Shown here: piece by piece, positions 1 to 6,042 of the stretch
Layout of the letters: the number at the start of each line of letters is the position of its first letter
Numbering within the stretch: the stretch's first letter is position 1
Assembly (NCBI GenBank): GCA_016215145.1
Contig: JACRLA010000369.1
Span: 1 to 12,217 of the forward strand
Reading direction: 5' to 3'
Source: Chloroflexota bacterium
GTDB taxonomy: Bacteria > Chloroflexota > Anaerolineae > Anaerolineales > VGOW01
DNA: 12,217 nucleotides
The notes under the pieces: generated by a model
What the model was told of the DNA's origin: nothing
The model's input: only the letters and a program-made list of their open reading frames with translations
The model's database searches: none
Position numbers and translations under genes: made by a program

Positions 1-140
1 GCTGTGGGAGGAGCAGATGAAGTCGGTGCAACGAATTCGGGTGTGGGAACCGGAGTCGGCAACTCGGGAGTCGAAGTGGGTGAGGTGAGGAGTCCGCATC
101 CCATGAGGAGAAACGGAATCAAAAAGAGAAGCCGTCGCAT
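1..140 (-). CDS. Lipoprotein, N-terminal part (runs off left edge)
   Basis: Reading the minus strand from an ATG at 140 gives an open frame of 46 codons to base 1. It begins MRRLLFLIPFLLMGCG, a textbook lipoprotein signal: two arginines, a hydrophobic core, then a lipobox LMGC with the lipidated cysteine at residue 15. The mature part starts with a linker rich in Pro, Thr and Ser (TSPTSTPELPTPVPTPEF), typical of surface-anchored proteins of Chloroflexota. The functional domain lies outside the window, so no role can be given; solute-binding or cell-surface proteins are the usual owners of such a start. An in-frame ATG at 158 and a TTG at 146 are alternatives. I prefer 140 because a TACAAT box ends six bases upstream, which fits a leaderless start. 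The gene follows the sigma-factor terminator in the same direction. Confidence 0.72.
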   Translation of the reverse strand, partial: MRRLLFLIPFLLMGCGLLTSPTSTPELPTPVPTPEFVAPTSSAPPT

Positions 141-146
141 GAGCAA

Positions 147-152
147 ATTGTA
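147..152 (-). promoter_or_regulatory. -10 box of a possible leaderless promoter for the lipoprotein
   Basis: TACAAT on the minus strand matches the sigma-70 -10 consensus at 5 of 6 positions and ends six bases before the ATG at 140. The -35 position falls inside the terminator stem of the sigma gene and shows no good TTGACA match, so this is a weak call. If real, promoter and terminator are interleaved. Confidence 0.35.
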
Positions 153-158
153 TCTCAT

Positions 159-194
159 AAAAAGACCCGAAGGGTTTGCGAAACCCTTCGGGTC
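159..194 (-). terminator. Intrinsic terminator after the sigma-factor gene
   Basis: A perfect 14-bp stem (GACCCGAAGGGTTT at 164-177 with its complement at 181-194) closes a three-base loop. On the minus strand it is followed by TTTTT (159-163). It starts seven bases past the stop codon of the sigma gene, so it ends the yceD-sigA operon. Confidence 0.9.
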
Positions 195-200
195 TGAGTG

Positions 201-1316
201 TTACGTCAAGTAATCACGAAGCTGTCTGCTTCGTCGCGGATGCCGCAACCGCCGCAATGCCTTGCCTTCGATCTGGCGGATGCGCTCGCGTGTCAGTCCA
301 AATTTTTGTCCGACTTCTTCCAGCGTGTAAGCGCGACCATTTAACAAACCAAAACGTAAACGCAAAATGCGCGCCTCGCGTGGCGGCAGAGTTGACAACA
401 CGCGCTCCATCGTTTCATGCAGCATATTCTCGCTAGCCGTTTGCGAAGGCGAGAGCGCGTTTTCATCTTCGACGAAGGAGATCATCTCTTCATCTTCTTC
501 TTCGCCAACGGGTTGTTCCAGCGACATCGGATGCCACGAGACCTTCAACATCCATTCCACTTTGCGCGTTTCAACTTTTAACTTCGAACCAATTTCTTCC
601 GGCGTGGGCTTGCGTCCTAAATCCTGTTCCAACTCGCGCACGGCTTTGTAGAGTCGACGAATGCGATCGGTCATATGCACGGGAACGCGGATCGTCCGGC
701 CTTGATCGGCAATGGCGCGGGTGATCGTTTGGCGAATCCACCAAGTGGCGTAGGTGCTGAAGCGGAAGCCGAGACGATAATTATATTTCTCCACCGCTTT
801 CATCAAACCCAAATTTCCTTCTTGGATCAGATCAAGGAACGGCACGCCGCGAGTCATATATTTTTTGGCAATCGAAACAACGAGCCGCGTGTTGGCTTTG
901 ATGAGATGCTCGCGCGCCGCCAGACCATCGGCGGCATGGGTTTCTAATAGTGCGCGGCGTTTGGAAGGCGCGTCACTCTTCATCTGCTTCAAACGTTCTT
1001 CGGCGTTCAAACCGCGCTCGAGTCGTTTGGCGAGATCGATCTCTTGCTGCGTGTTGAGGAGCGGCTCACGCGCCATCTCCTTAAGATAAAGCCCCACCGT
1101 GTCATCGGCGGCAACCGCAGCCAGATCGAATTCGTCTACCCCTTTGCGCGGGCGGGCGCCGCGCGGGCGAATCTTTTTCGCTTCGGGATCAATAAAAAAA
1201 TCAGCCAGATCATTTGCCGCCGATTCGAAACCCGCCGTTTCCTCCATGTTGAGCATGAAGTAATCTTGCCCATCCTTGCCATGCACAATCGCCGCTTTGT
1301 TCTTTCGCTTTTTCAT
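201..1316 (-). CDS. sigA: Primary-type RNA polymerase sigma factor (sigma-70, SigA/RpoD group)
   Basis: Cytoplasmic sigma subunit that directs RNA polymerase to -10/-35 promoters. The 371 residues lack region 1.1 and run: an acidic/basic leader (1-70), region 1.2 (about 72-102, DDTVGLYLKEMAREPLL), region 2 (about 132-212) with the core-binding and -10 recognition segments (ANTRLVVSIAKKYMTRG; FSTYATWWIRQTITRAI), region 3 (about 216-295) and region 4 (about 302-366) with the -35 helix-turn-helix (YTLEEVGQKFGLTRERIRQIE). The C-terminus LRHPRRSRQLRDYL is characteristic of group 1/2 sigmas. The gene starts 10 bases after the yceD stop and has an excellent Shine-Dalgarno, GAGGAGG, five bases before the ATG. 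Co-transcription with yceD and the strong terminator behind it suggest a two-gene operon. Whether this is the only primary sigma of the genome (rpoD) or a group 2 paralogue cannot be told from this window. Confidence 0.96.
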   Translation of the reverse strand: MKKRKNKAAIVHGKDGQDYFMLNMEETAGFESAANDLADFFIDPEAKKIRPRGARPRKGVDEFDLAAVAADDTVGLYLKEMAREPLLNTQQEIDLAKRLERGLNAEERLKQMKSDAPSKRRALLETHAADGLAAREHLIKANTRLVVSIAKKYMTRGVPFLDLIQEGNLGLMKAVEKYNYRLGFRFSTYATWWIRQTITRAIADQGRTIRVPVHMTDRIRRLYKAVRELEQDLGRKPTPEEIGSKLKVETRKVEWMLKVSWHPMSLEQPVGEEEDEEMISFVEDENALSPSQTASENMLHETMERVLSTLPPREARILRLRFGLLNGRAYTLEEVGQKFGLTRERIRQIEGKALRRLRHPRRSRQLRDYLT

Positions 1317-1326
1317 CGTCGCCTCC
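1317..1326 (-). promoter_or_regulatory. Strong ribosome binding site of the sigma-factor gene
   Basis: The 10-base gap between the yceD stop and the sigma ATG holds GGAGG of a GAGGAGG run whose first bases overlap the TGA stop. The five-base spacer to the ATG fixes the start and implies translational coupling. Confidence 0.8.
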
Positions 1327-1788
1327 TCATTTGCCTAACAACTTTTTCAAAACAGCCAGTTGTGGGTTAACATCATCTGTGACGCAGTCGCACGCACCTT
1401 CGTTTAAATCTTTTCCGCACTGCGGGCAGAGCCCTTTACAATCGGGTTTGCACAAGGGGCGCATCGGGCGAGAGATGATCATCTCTTCGCGCAAGAACGG
1501 CGCGAGGTCAATATGCCCCGACTCGGAAACAACAAAGTCTGCATTGGGGTTGGGCGGAAACTCATATAATTGTTCTACTTGTGATTGAAGGGTTTGAGAA
1601 ATCTGCTTGAGGCAACGCACACACTCGACAGACTCTTCGCCGGTAAACTTTCCTTGGGCGTAAACGCCTTGCACGGTGCGCGTGAGTCTTAATGCGCCGC
1701 GAAAATTAGCAAGGTCTAAATCGTCAGCCACTTCCAGCAGGGGATGCTCGAAGTCTAACTTACGGCTATAGCCAACGCTTTCTTTCAA
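1327..1788 (-). CDS. yceD: YceD/DUF177 family protein, cysteine-rich
   Basis: DUF177 proteins are linked to 23S rRNA/ribosome maturation and are often encoded next to rpmF. Visible marks: the central CVRCL pair (C56, C59) and a C-terminal cysteine cluster (C113, C117, C121, C124, C133, C135), which looks like a small metal site. The body (FRGALRLTRTVQGVYAQGKF...DLAPFLREEMIISRPMRPLC) matches the family. The listed start is a TTG at 1788 without a convincing Shine-Dalgarno. The frame stays open upstream to 1863, and the residues just before the TTG (LRLNVGFI) resemble the usual N-terminus of Chloroflexota members, so translation may begin at a CTG at 1806 or 1812. No ATG or GTG is available in frame. 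The next gene is the sigma factor rather than rpmF. Confidence 0.88.
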   Translation of the reverse strand: MKESVGYSRKLDFEHPLLEVADDLDLANFRGALRLTRTVQGVYAQGKFTGEESVECVRCLKQISQTLQSQVEQLYEFPPNPNADFVVSESGHIDLAPFLREEMIISRPMRPLCKPDCKGLCPQCGKDLNEGACDCVTDDVNPQLAVLKKLLGK

Positions 1789-1884
1789 TATGAAACCGAC
1801 ATTCAGTCGCAGAACATCTCGAAGTGTTTTAAACAGTGTGGTCTCGCAATCTGGTAAAGGTGATTACGCGAAAAATTTGAAAGC

Positions 1885-1914
1885 AGTATAGCATTTAATG
1901 ATCCTACAAGTCAA
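1885..1914 (-). promoter_or_regulatory. Sigma-70 promoter of the yceD-sigA operon
   Basis: On the minus strand TTGACT (1909-1914) is followed after 18 bases by TATACT (1885-1890), preceded by TGC as in an extended -10. The predicted start is near 1878, giving a leader of roughly 65-90 bases depending on the yceD start codon. If the downstream gene is the primary sigma factor, the operon is probably self-transcribed. Confidence 0.75.
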
Positions 1915-1983
1915 GGATTCCGTGTAAAACTATTGTATACCGCCACTAATAGCCTAACCGTTCATATAAACCAATATATAGCC

Positions 1984-2589
1984 ATGACAAAACAAACCCA
2001 ACTACTCATAGCCACAAACAACAAAGGAAAACTACGCGAATTGTCGCAGCTTTTCAGCGACTTGCCCATTGAGTGCATAACCTTGAACGATGCCGGGCTC
2101 GATATTGAAGTGGAAGAAACCGGGGCAACCTACGGCGAAAACGCTTTACTCAAGGCAACCGTCCTTCACCGCGAGAGCCGCCTGCCCACCCTCGCCGATG
2201 ATTCCGGACTCGAAGTGGACGCGCTCAATGGGCGACCCGGAGTTCACACCGCGCGCTATGCCGGACCCAACGCCACCAATCAAGATCGCTGGAATAAATT
2301 GTTGAATGAGTTGAAAGATGTGCCGGAAGAAAAACGCACGGCGCGATTTAAATGCGCGATTGCTTTAGTGACTCAGGGGATGCCGCCGATTACAGTGGAA
2401 GGGATGTGCGAGGGTCGCATCACTTTTGCGCCAAGTGGCAACGGCGGCTTCGGCTACGACCCGATCTTCTTCATCCCCGAATACAACTGCACCATGGCAG
2501 AGCTCGACGAGTCGATCAAAAACCAAATCAGCCATCGCGCCCGCGCGGCGGTGAAAGTGAAAGAGATTCTGCGAAAATGGTTGAAATAA
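1984..2589 (+). CDS. rdgB: XTP/dITP diphosphatase (RdgB/HAM1 family)
   Basis: Hydrolyses non-canonical purine triphosphates (dITP, XTP, ITP) to monophosphate and pyrophosphate, cleaning the nucleotide pool. The 201 residues are full length for the family. Motifs: the N-terminal ATNNKGKLREL loop (10-20), EETGATYGENALLKA (44-58), the metal-binding and catalytic ADDSGLEVDALNGRPG (71-86), SGNGGFGYDPIF (151-162), and the C-terminal base-recognition residues SHRARA (183-188). I chose the ATG at 1984 because MTKQTQLLIATNN matches the usual N-terminus; a TTG at 1933 would add 17 unlikely residues. No Shine-Dalgarno precedes the ATG. The upstream segment is AT-rich, with TATAAA at 1965-1970, but has no clear -35. 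The gene diverges from yceD and converges on the peptidase gene. Confidence 0.95.
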   Translation: MTKQTQLLIATNNKGKLRELSQLFSDLPIECITLNDAGLDIEVEETGATYGENALLKATVLHRESRLPTLADDSGLEVDALNGRPGVHTARYAGPNATNQDRWNKLLNELKDVPEEKRTARFKCAIALVTQGMPPITVEGMCEGRITFAPSGNGGFGYDPIFFIPEYNCTMAELDESIKNQISHRARAAVKVKEILRKWLK

Positions 2590-2590
2590 A

Positions 2591-2626
2591 AACGGCACAT
2601 CAAGTTGTGAAACTTGATGTGCCGTT
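2591..2626. terminator. Hairpin between convergent rdgB and peptidase genes
   Basis: A perfect 16-bp stem (AACGGCACATCAAGTT at 2591-2606 with its complement at 2611-2626) closes a GTGA loop. It starts one base after the rdgB stop and ends 11 bases before the stop of the minus-strand peptidase. On the minus strand it is followed by TTTATTTC, a fair U-tract. On the plus strand the tail is GAGTATT, so termination is probably stronger leftward. Confidence 0.82.
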
Positions 2627-2637
2627 GAGTATTCCAA

Positions 2638-3093
2638 TCAGCGTTTCTTCAATAGGGCGTAGATGTTATCCATCTCATCCCAAGCCAAATTAAATTCAGG
2701 GATAGATACCAAAATGCCTTCTTCGCTTTTCGCAGGATCGTGAACGACAAAATTTCCACGCTCAGTCCCGATCAGCACAACCGCATGAGGTACATTACTA
2801 TCCCAATACGAAAGCTGCCCTGTCCACACCAAAGCAATAGGTGGCACTCCCGCTTGCAGTGTTTCTTCCAAATCTTCGATATTTCCGCGAGTCCGATATT
2901 GCACATCTAAACTTGAGGAAACAAGCAAAAACAAGCGTGAACCCGGCGTCCCCGCACCTTCGATCATCCCCAATTGTTTCGCCAGCGAATCTTGGTCACG
3001 TTCAACACCCCAATACGCCAATACCATCTGCACGCAAGCGGGCAAACAGTAGCCCGTATCAATTTGCTTCCGATGAGGCACTTTTAATCGCAC
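2638..3093 (-). CDS. Papain-like cysteine peptidase, C39-like family
   Basis: The product, about 151 residues, consists almost only of a C39-like peptidase domain. Visible triad: Cys in GYCLPACVQMVLAYWG, with a Gln (RKQID) six residues upstream as oxyanion residue; His in VPHAVVLIG; Asp in VVHDPAK. C39 domains cleave double-glycine leader peptides when fused to ABC exporters. Stand-alone members like this one are common but mostly uncharacterised. There is no signal peptide or membrane segment, so it should be cytoplasmic. I chose the GTG at 3093 because GGAAC lies seven bases upstream. A TTG at 3117 extends the frame by eight residues, and a second GTG lies at 3081. Any of these starts overlaps the end of the upstream ribbon-helix-helix gene, so the two are translationally coupled. 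The role is unknown; context suggests a two-gene regulatory or toxin-antitoxin-like unit. Confidence 0.85.
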   Translation of the reverse strand: MRLKVPHRKQIDTGYCLPACVQMVLAYWGVERDQDSLAKQLGMIEGAGTPGSRLFLLVSSSLDVQYRTRGNIEDLEETLQAGVPPIALVWTGQLSYWDSNVPHAVVLIGTERGNFVVHDPAKSEEGILVSIPEFNLAWDEMDNIYALLKKR

Positions 3094-3475
3094 GAGCTTT
3101 GTTCCAGATTTCCTCAATCAAGGCTTGGTTAACTTTCAAACTCCCATTTTGGGCGTCCACATCTACGTTTGCCAATTCAACTTCTTTATTTGCAATAAAC
3201 ATCATAACTGGCACACGCCAAAACATCTGCTCGCCCTCAACCAAAGTGGGCTTGCCGCCCTTCAACAAATTCCCAACATTTGTGACTGCCCATGAAGTCA
3301 CACTACGTTGCGCTTTCACTTCAGGGATAAAGTTTATCTGTGCATCACTCACATGCTGATCGATGGCTTCACGTATTATTTCCGCCTCACTTATGCGGCG
3401 TTTTTTCGCCAAACGCTTCAAACTCGTCTCAAGACGTTTAGGAATATAAATCTGCTTACGAATCATTTCAGCCAT
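3059..3475 (-). CDS. Ribbon-helix-helix (CopG/Arc-type) protein with C-terminal domain of unknown function
   Basis: 138 residues. Residues 5-43 form a ribbon-helix-helix DNA-binding domain: a beta strand RKQIYIPKRL, then two helices (LETSLKRLAKKRR; SEAEIIREAIDQHV). Residues about 70-130 form a second unit, including EQMFWRVPVMMFIANKEVELANVDVDAQNGSL and a helix LIEEIWNKARAI. I recall similar 'RVPV...VdvDaqtG' tails on other RHH proteins but cannot name the family. RHH proteins are typically dimeric repressors and often antitoxins that control their own operon. The ATG at 3475 is well supported by GAGGAG seven bases upstream, and a perfect TATAAT lies at 3499-3504. The 3' end overlaps the C39-like peptidase gene by 35 bases, so the two are probably co-expressed and may interact. 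Confidence 0.85.
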   Translation of the reverse strand: MAEMIRKQIYIPKRLETSLKRLAKKRRISEAEIIREAIDQHVSDAQINFIPEVKAQRSVTSWAVTNVGNLLKGGKPTLVEGEQMFWRVPVMMFIANKEVELANVDVDAQNGSLKVNQALIEEIWNKARAIKSASSEAN

Positions 3476-3498
3476 GATGATCTCCTCATGTACTCAAC

Positions 3499-3504
3499 AT
3501 TATA
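3499..3504 (-). promoter_or_regulatory. -10 box of the RHH-peptidase operon
   Basis: A perfect TATAAT on the minus strand implies a start near 3492 and a leader of about 16 bases that contains the GAGGAG ribosome binding site. The -35 region is T-rich without a good TTGACA. No clear operator palindrome for the RHH protein is visible beside it. Confidence 0.6.
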
Positions 3505-3560
3505 ACTCCGCAGTGGAAAAAACCTAAATCGCAAAAACCCAAAATTCAAATCTCTGATCT

Positions 3561-3617
3561 CCAACTTCTAACCATCCAACTACCCAACTACCCAACCACC
3601 CATCATCCAACTTCTAA
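3561..3617. repeat. Degenerate short tandem repeat and 11-bp direct repeats
   Basis: CCAACTTCTAA occurs at 3561-3571 and again at 3607-3617. Between them lies a cytosine/adenine-rich run of CCCAACTA-like units (about 3576-3600). The block continues leftward into AAATTCAAATCTCTGATC. It overlaps the 3' end of the alpha/beta hydrolase gene and resembles in style the block at 8938-8991. Confidence 0.7.
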
Positions 3618-4326
3618 TCTCCCCCGTCACTTCCTCCATCCTCTCCAAGGTCAGCATGTGTCCGGCGTCAGGAAAAACTTTTAACTGCGATCCCGCAATT
3701 TGTTCCGCCAACGAACGCGAGAACTTCTCCGGCGTCATCTTATCCGCCGAGCCGACCATGATCAACGTCGGCGTTTTGATTTGATTCACACGGGCGACCA
3801 CGTCAAAATTGTTGCAAGCGTTAAAATCGTTCCACAACACATCAGGGTCTGTTTCCGTCATACGCTGCCGCGCCAGTTGTTTTACTTGCGGCGGAGTCGA
3901 AGATGCAAAGCTCCATTCGACGATCATTTCCACCGTCGCCGCGAAATTATTTTTCACCCCGTCCAAAATTTGCTGAGCCACACGCAACTTCGCGCTTGTC
4001 CCCACTAACACCAAGCCCGCCACTCGCTCGGCGTAATCCAACGCCAATAACTGCGCGATGCCGCCGCCCATCGAATGTCCGCCGATGATCGCCTTCTCAA
4101 TCTTTAATTCATTCATCAACTCAATGATCGCTTTAGCATATTCTTCCAAACTCTCGCACCCCGCCCCGCCCGTCTTGCCATGACCGGGCAAGTCAACAGC
4201 AATCACGCGCAAATCTTTCGCGTGCCGCAACTGCGGAGGCCAATGTAAATGTGATCCGCCAGCGCCATGGATGAGGATGATAGGGATGGTGTTGGCTTTA
4301 GAGTCGGTGAAGAAGATGTTAGGCAT
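3580..4326 (-). CDS. Alpha/beta hydrolase fold protein
   Basis: A 248-residue soluble hydrolase with the full catalytic set: HGAGG oxyanion motif (20-24), nucleophile elbow GGHSMGGG (Ser85), acid Asp195 in VGSADKMTP, and His223 in PDAGHMLTLE. VIAVDLPGHGKT (41-52) is typical of carboxylesterases and haloalkane-dehalogenase-like relatives. The substrate cannot be told. The start ATG at 4326 has only a weak AAGGA about 13 bases upstream. Oddly, the last 13 residues (EIRSWMMGGWVVG) are encoded by the degenerate repeat block at 3580-3617, so the native C-terminus seems to have been extended or replaced by intergenic-type sequence. There is no terminator-like hairpin directly after the stop; the next gene leftward is the RHH gene in the same direction, about 100 bases away with its own promoter. 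Confidence 0.92.
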   Translation of the reverse strand: MPNIFFTDSKANTIPIILIHGAGGSHLHWPPQLRHAKDLRVIAVDLPGHGKTGGAGCESLEEYAKAIIELMNELKIEKAIIGGHSMGGGIAQLLALDYAERVAGLVLVGTSAKLRVAQQILDGVKNNFAATVEMIVEWSFASSTPPQVKQLARQRMTETDPDVLWNDFNACNNFDVVARVNQIKTPTLIMVGSADKMTPEKFSRSLAEQIAGSQLKVFPDAGHMLTLERMEEVTGEIRSWMMGGWVVG

Positions 4327-4514
4327 GATGAGGATTCAATCCTTGTGAGTTCAGAGAGTTGCCATTGAGTAGTGGCGATCAAACATATTCTACCGCGCTA
4401 GTGCGAGCCAGTTGTAATCTTGTAATCATGGAGGTCACTTCGCGCGTCCGCGTGATGACAAAGTCGATGGACTTGGCCAAAAAAGGGAAAACGCTGGACG
4501 CGCGCTTATCCCGC

Positions 4515-4542
4515 TTGCCTTTCCTCGAAACCACCATATACT
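4515..4542 (+). promoter_or_regulatory. Promoter of the nSTAND1 gene (predicted leaderless start)
   Basis: TTGCCT (4515-4520) and TATACT (4537-4542) are separated by 16 bases. The expected transcription start, about seven bases past the -10, coincides with the ATG at 4549, so the mRNA would have essentially no 5' leader. No Shine-Dalgarno is present, which agrees. The rest of the 222-bp gap between hydrolase and NTPase (4327-4548) shows nothing else convincing. Confidence 0.65.
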
Positions 4543-4548
4543 TTCCAT

Positions 4549-6042
4549 ATGCCCGACGATGCTGGAGAAAATCCCAAACCCTCGCAAACACCCGAATCGA
4601 AGGGGCAAGCACCAAACCCCAAAGAGGCACAGTCCGGCGGCGTGAACATCAACACGGCGGGGGATGCGGCCATCCGCGGTGATGCCGTCGGGCACGACAA
4701 AATTGTCGCTACCACGACAACAGCCGGTGGTCATATTATCCAGGCCGAAGCCGGAGCAACTATCATTGTTGGAGCAACACGCGCAGCACCCACTGCCGAA
4801 GACGAAGCCCCCGCCCCTGGTGAGTCACCCTTCAAAGGTCTACAATACTTCGACGAAGCCGACGCCGAACTGTTCTTTGGCCGCGAAATGCTCACGGCTA
4901 AACTCGTTGGACAATTACATAAGCATCGTTTTCTGGCAGTAGTTGGCGGGTCTGGCAGTGGCAAATCATCACTCGTGCGCGCCGGGCTTATTCCTGCCCT
5001 CAAGCGTGGTGAGACGTTGGCAGATGGCACCCTCCCGCCAGATGGCAGTATCAACTGGTTGATCTATATCATCACTCCTTCTGCCCATCCTCTTGAAGAA
5101 TTGGCTACCGCTCTTATTCCTCCTTCAGAGCCAGTGAAGGTAATCACAACATTCATGGATGATCTTGCGAACGATCCCCGCAACTTACACTTTGCTGTCC
5201 GTAGGGCGCTAGGCCGCGTTTCTGCTGGCAAATTTGTGCTTATTGTGGATCAGTTTGAGGAACTCTTTACCCTCTGTCGTAGCGAGGTCGAGAGCAAGAC
5301 GTTCGTAGACAGCTTGCTCTACGCTACCGCGCCGGATACAGACGGAACGACGATTGTGGTCATCACTCTAAGAGCCGACTTTTGTACCCACTGTGCCCAG
5401 TTTGCGAACCTGCGCGAAGCATTGGCAAAGCAGCAGGAATACATCGGCCCGCTCAGCGCCACAGAACTGCGCCGCGCGATTGAAGAGCCGGCCAAGCGTG
5501 GTGGATGGACCTTTGCGCCCAGCTTGGTAAGCTCGCTACTTCGTGACGTAAGTAATGAACCGGGGGCATTGCCGCTGCTTTCCCATGCCTTGCTTGAGAC
5601 ATGGAAGCGGCGGCGAGGACGTACCATCACACACAACGGCTACGCTGAGAGTGGAGGGGTGCGCGGAGCGATTGCCAAGACAGCCGAGGCGGTGTTCAAC
5701 CAGCGTCTTACGCCGGAACAGCAGATTATTGCTCGCAACATCTTCCTCAGGCTAACCGAGTTAGGCAAAGGCACGCATGATACCTGCCGCCGTGCTACGT
5801 TAGCGGAACTTATCCCACGACCTGAAGATACACTCATTGTTGAATCCATATTGAAAATATTGGCCGATGCCCGACTGATCACGACAAGTGAGAGGACAGT
5901 TGAGGTCGCACACGAGGCACTCATTCGTGAATGGCCGAAGTTACGCGAATGGTTGGGACAAAACTGCCAGCCGCGCCTTGCAAGTGAGCGAGTTAGAAGA
6001 GGCGCGGAAACGTGCACAGATGGAGGCCCTGCGCACAATTGA
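4549..6042 (+). CDS. nSTAND1-type P-loop NTPase (C-terminus possibly frameshifted)
   Basis: 497 residues. The N-terminus (1-95) is low-complexity, with a short repeat-like stretch GGVNINTAGDAAIRGDAVGHDKI (30-52) of the 'gD.vgrDkI' type often seen ahead of STAND domains. The nSTAND1 NTPase follows: SPFKGLQYFDEADAELFFGRE (93-113), Walker A GGSGSGKS (133-140), Walker B FVLIVDQFEE (229-238), a sensor-like ITLRADF (272-278), and a winged-helix part ending EVAHEALIREWPKLREWL (452-469). STAND NTPases act as ATP-dependent molecular switches in signalling, immunity and conflict systems, normally with a C-terminal sensor repeat domain. Here no WD40 or TPR array follows; after residue 471 the protein runs into arginine-rich nonsense and stops. 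The +1 frame instead continues as a GAF/HD-GYP protein, so this is probably the front half of a fusion, or one member of an overlapping gene pair. Confidence 0.88.
   Translation: MPDDAGENPKPSQTPESKGQAPNPKEAQSGGVNINTAGDAAIRGDAVGHDKIVATTTTAGGHIIQAEAGATIIVGATRAAPTAEDEAPAPGESPFKGLQYFDEADAELFFGREMLTAKLVGQLHKHRFLAVVGGSGSGKSSLVRAGLIPALKRGETLADGTLPPDGSINWLIYIITPSAHPLEELATALIPPSEPVKVITTFMDDLANDPRNLHFAVRRALGRVSAGKFVLIVDQFEELFTLCRSEVESKTFVDSLLYATAPDTDGTTIVVITLRADFCTHCAQFANLREALAKQQEYIGPLSATELRRAIEEPAKRGGWTFAPSLVSSLLRDVSNEPGALPLLSHALLETWKRRRGRTITHNGYAESGGVRGAIAKTAEAVFNQRLTPEQQIIARNIFLRLTELGKGTHDTCRRATLAELIPRPEDTLIVESILKILADARLITTSERTVEVAHEALIREWPKLREWLGQNCQPRLASERVRRGAETCTDGGPAHN

Noticed and set aside
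1933..1983. TTG at 1933 as an earlier start of the RdgB-type gene
   Set aside because: The extra 17 residues do not resemble the family, while MTKQTQLLIATNN from the ATG at 1984 does.
2841..3359. A 172-codon plus-strand open frame opposite the RHH and peptidase genes
   Set aside because: It is antisense to two genes with clear motifs, and its translation shows no domain.
4359..4734. Open frames on both strands around the start of the NTPase gene
   Set aside because: They are low-complexity and have no motifs; the NTPase frame with its promoter explains the region.
5888..5983. ATG at 5888 as the start of the HD-GYP protein
   Set aside because: This stretch is out of frame with well-conserved NTPase coding sequence, so its translation is a shadow. 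Recognisable sequence begins only around 5966-5984.
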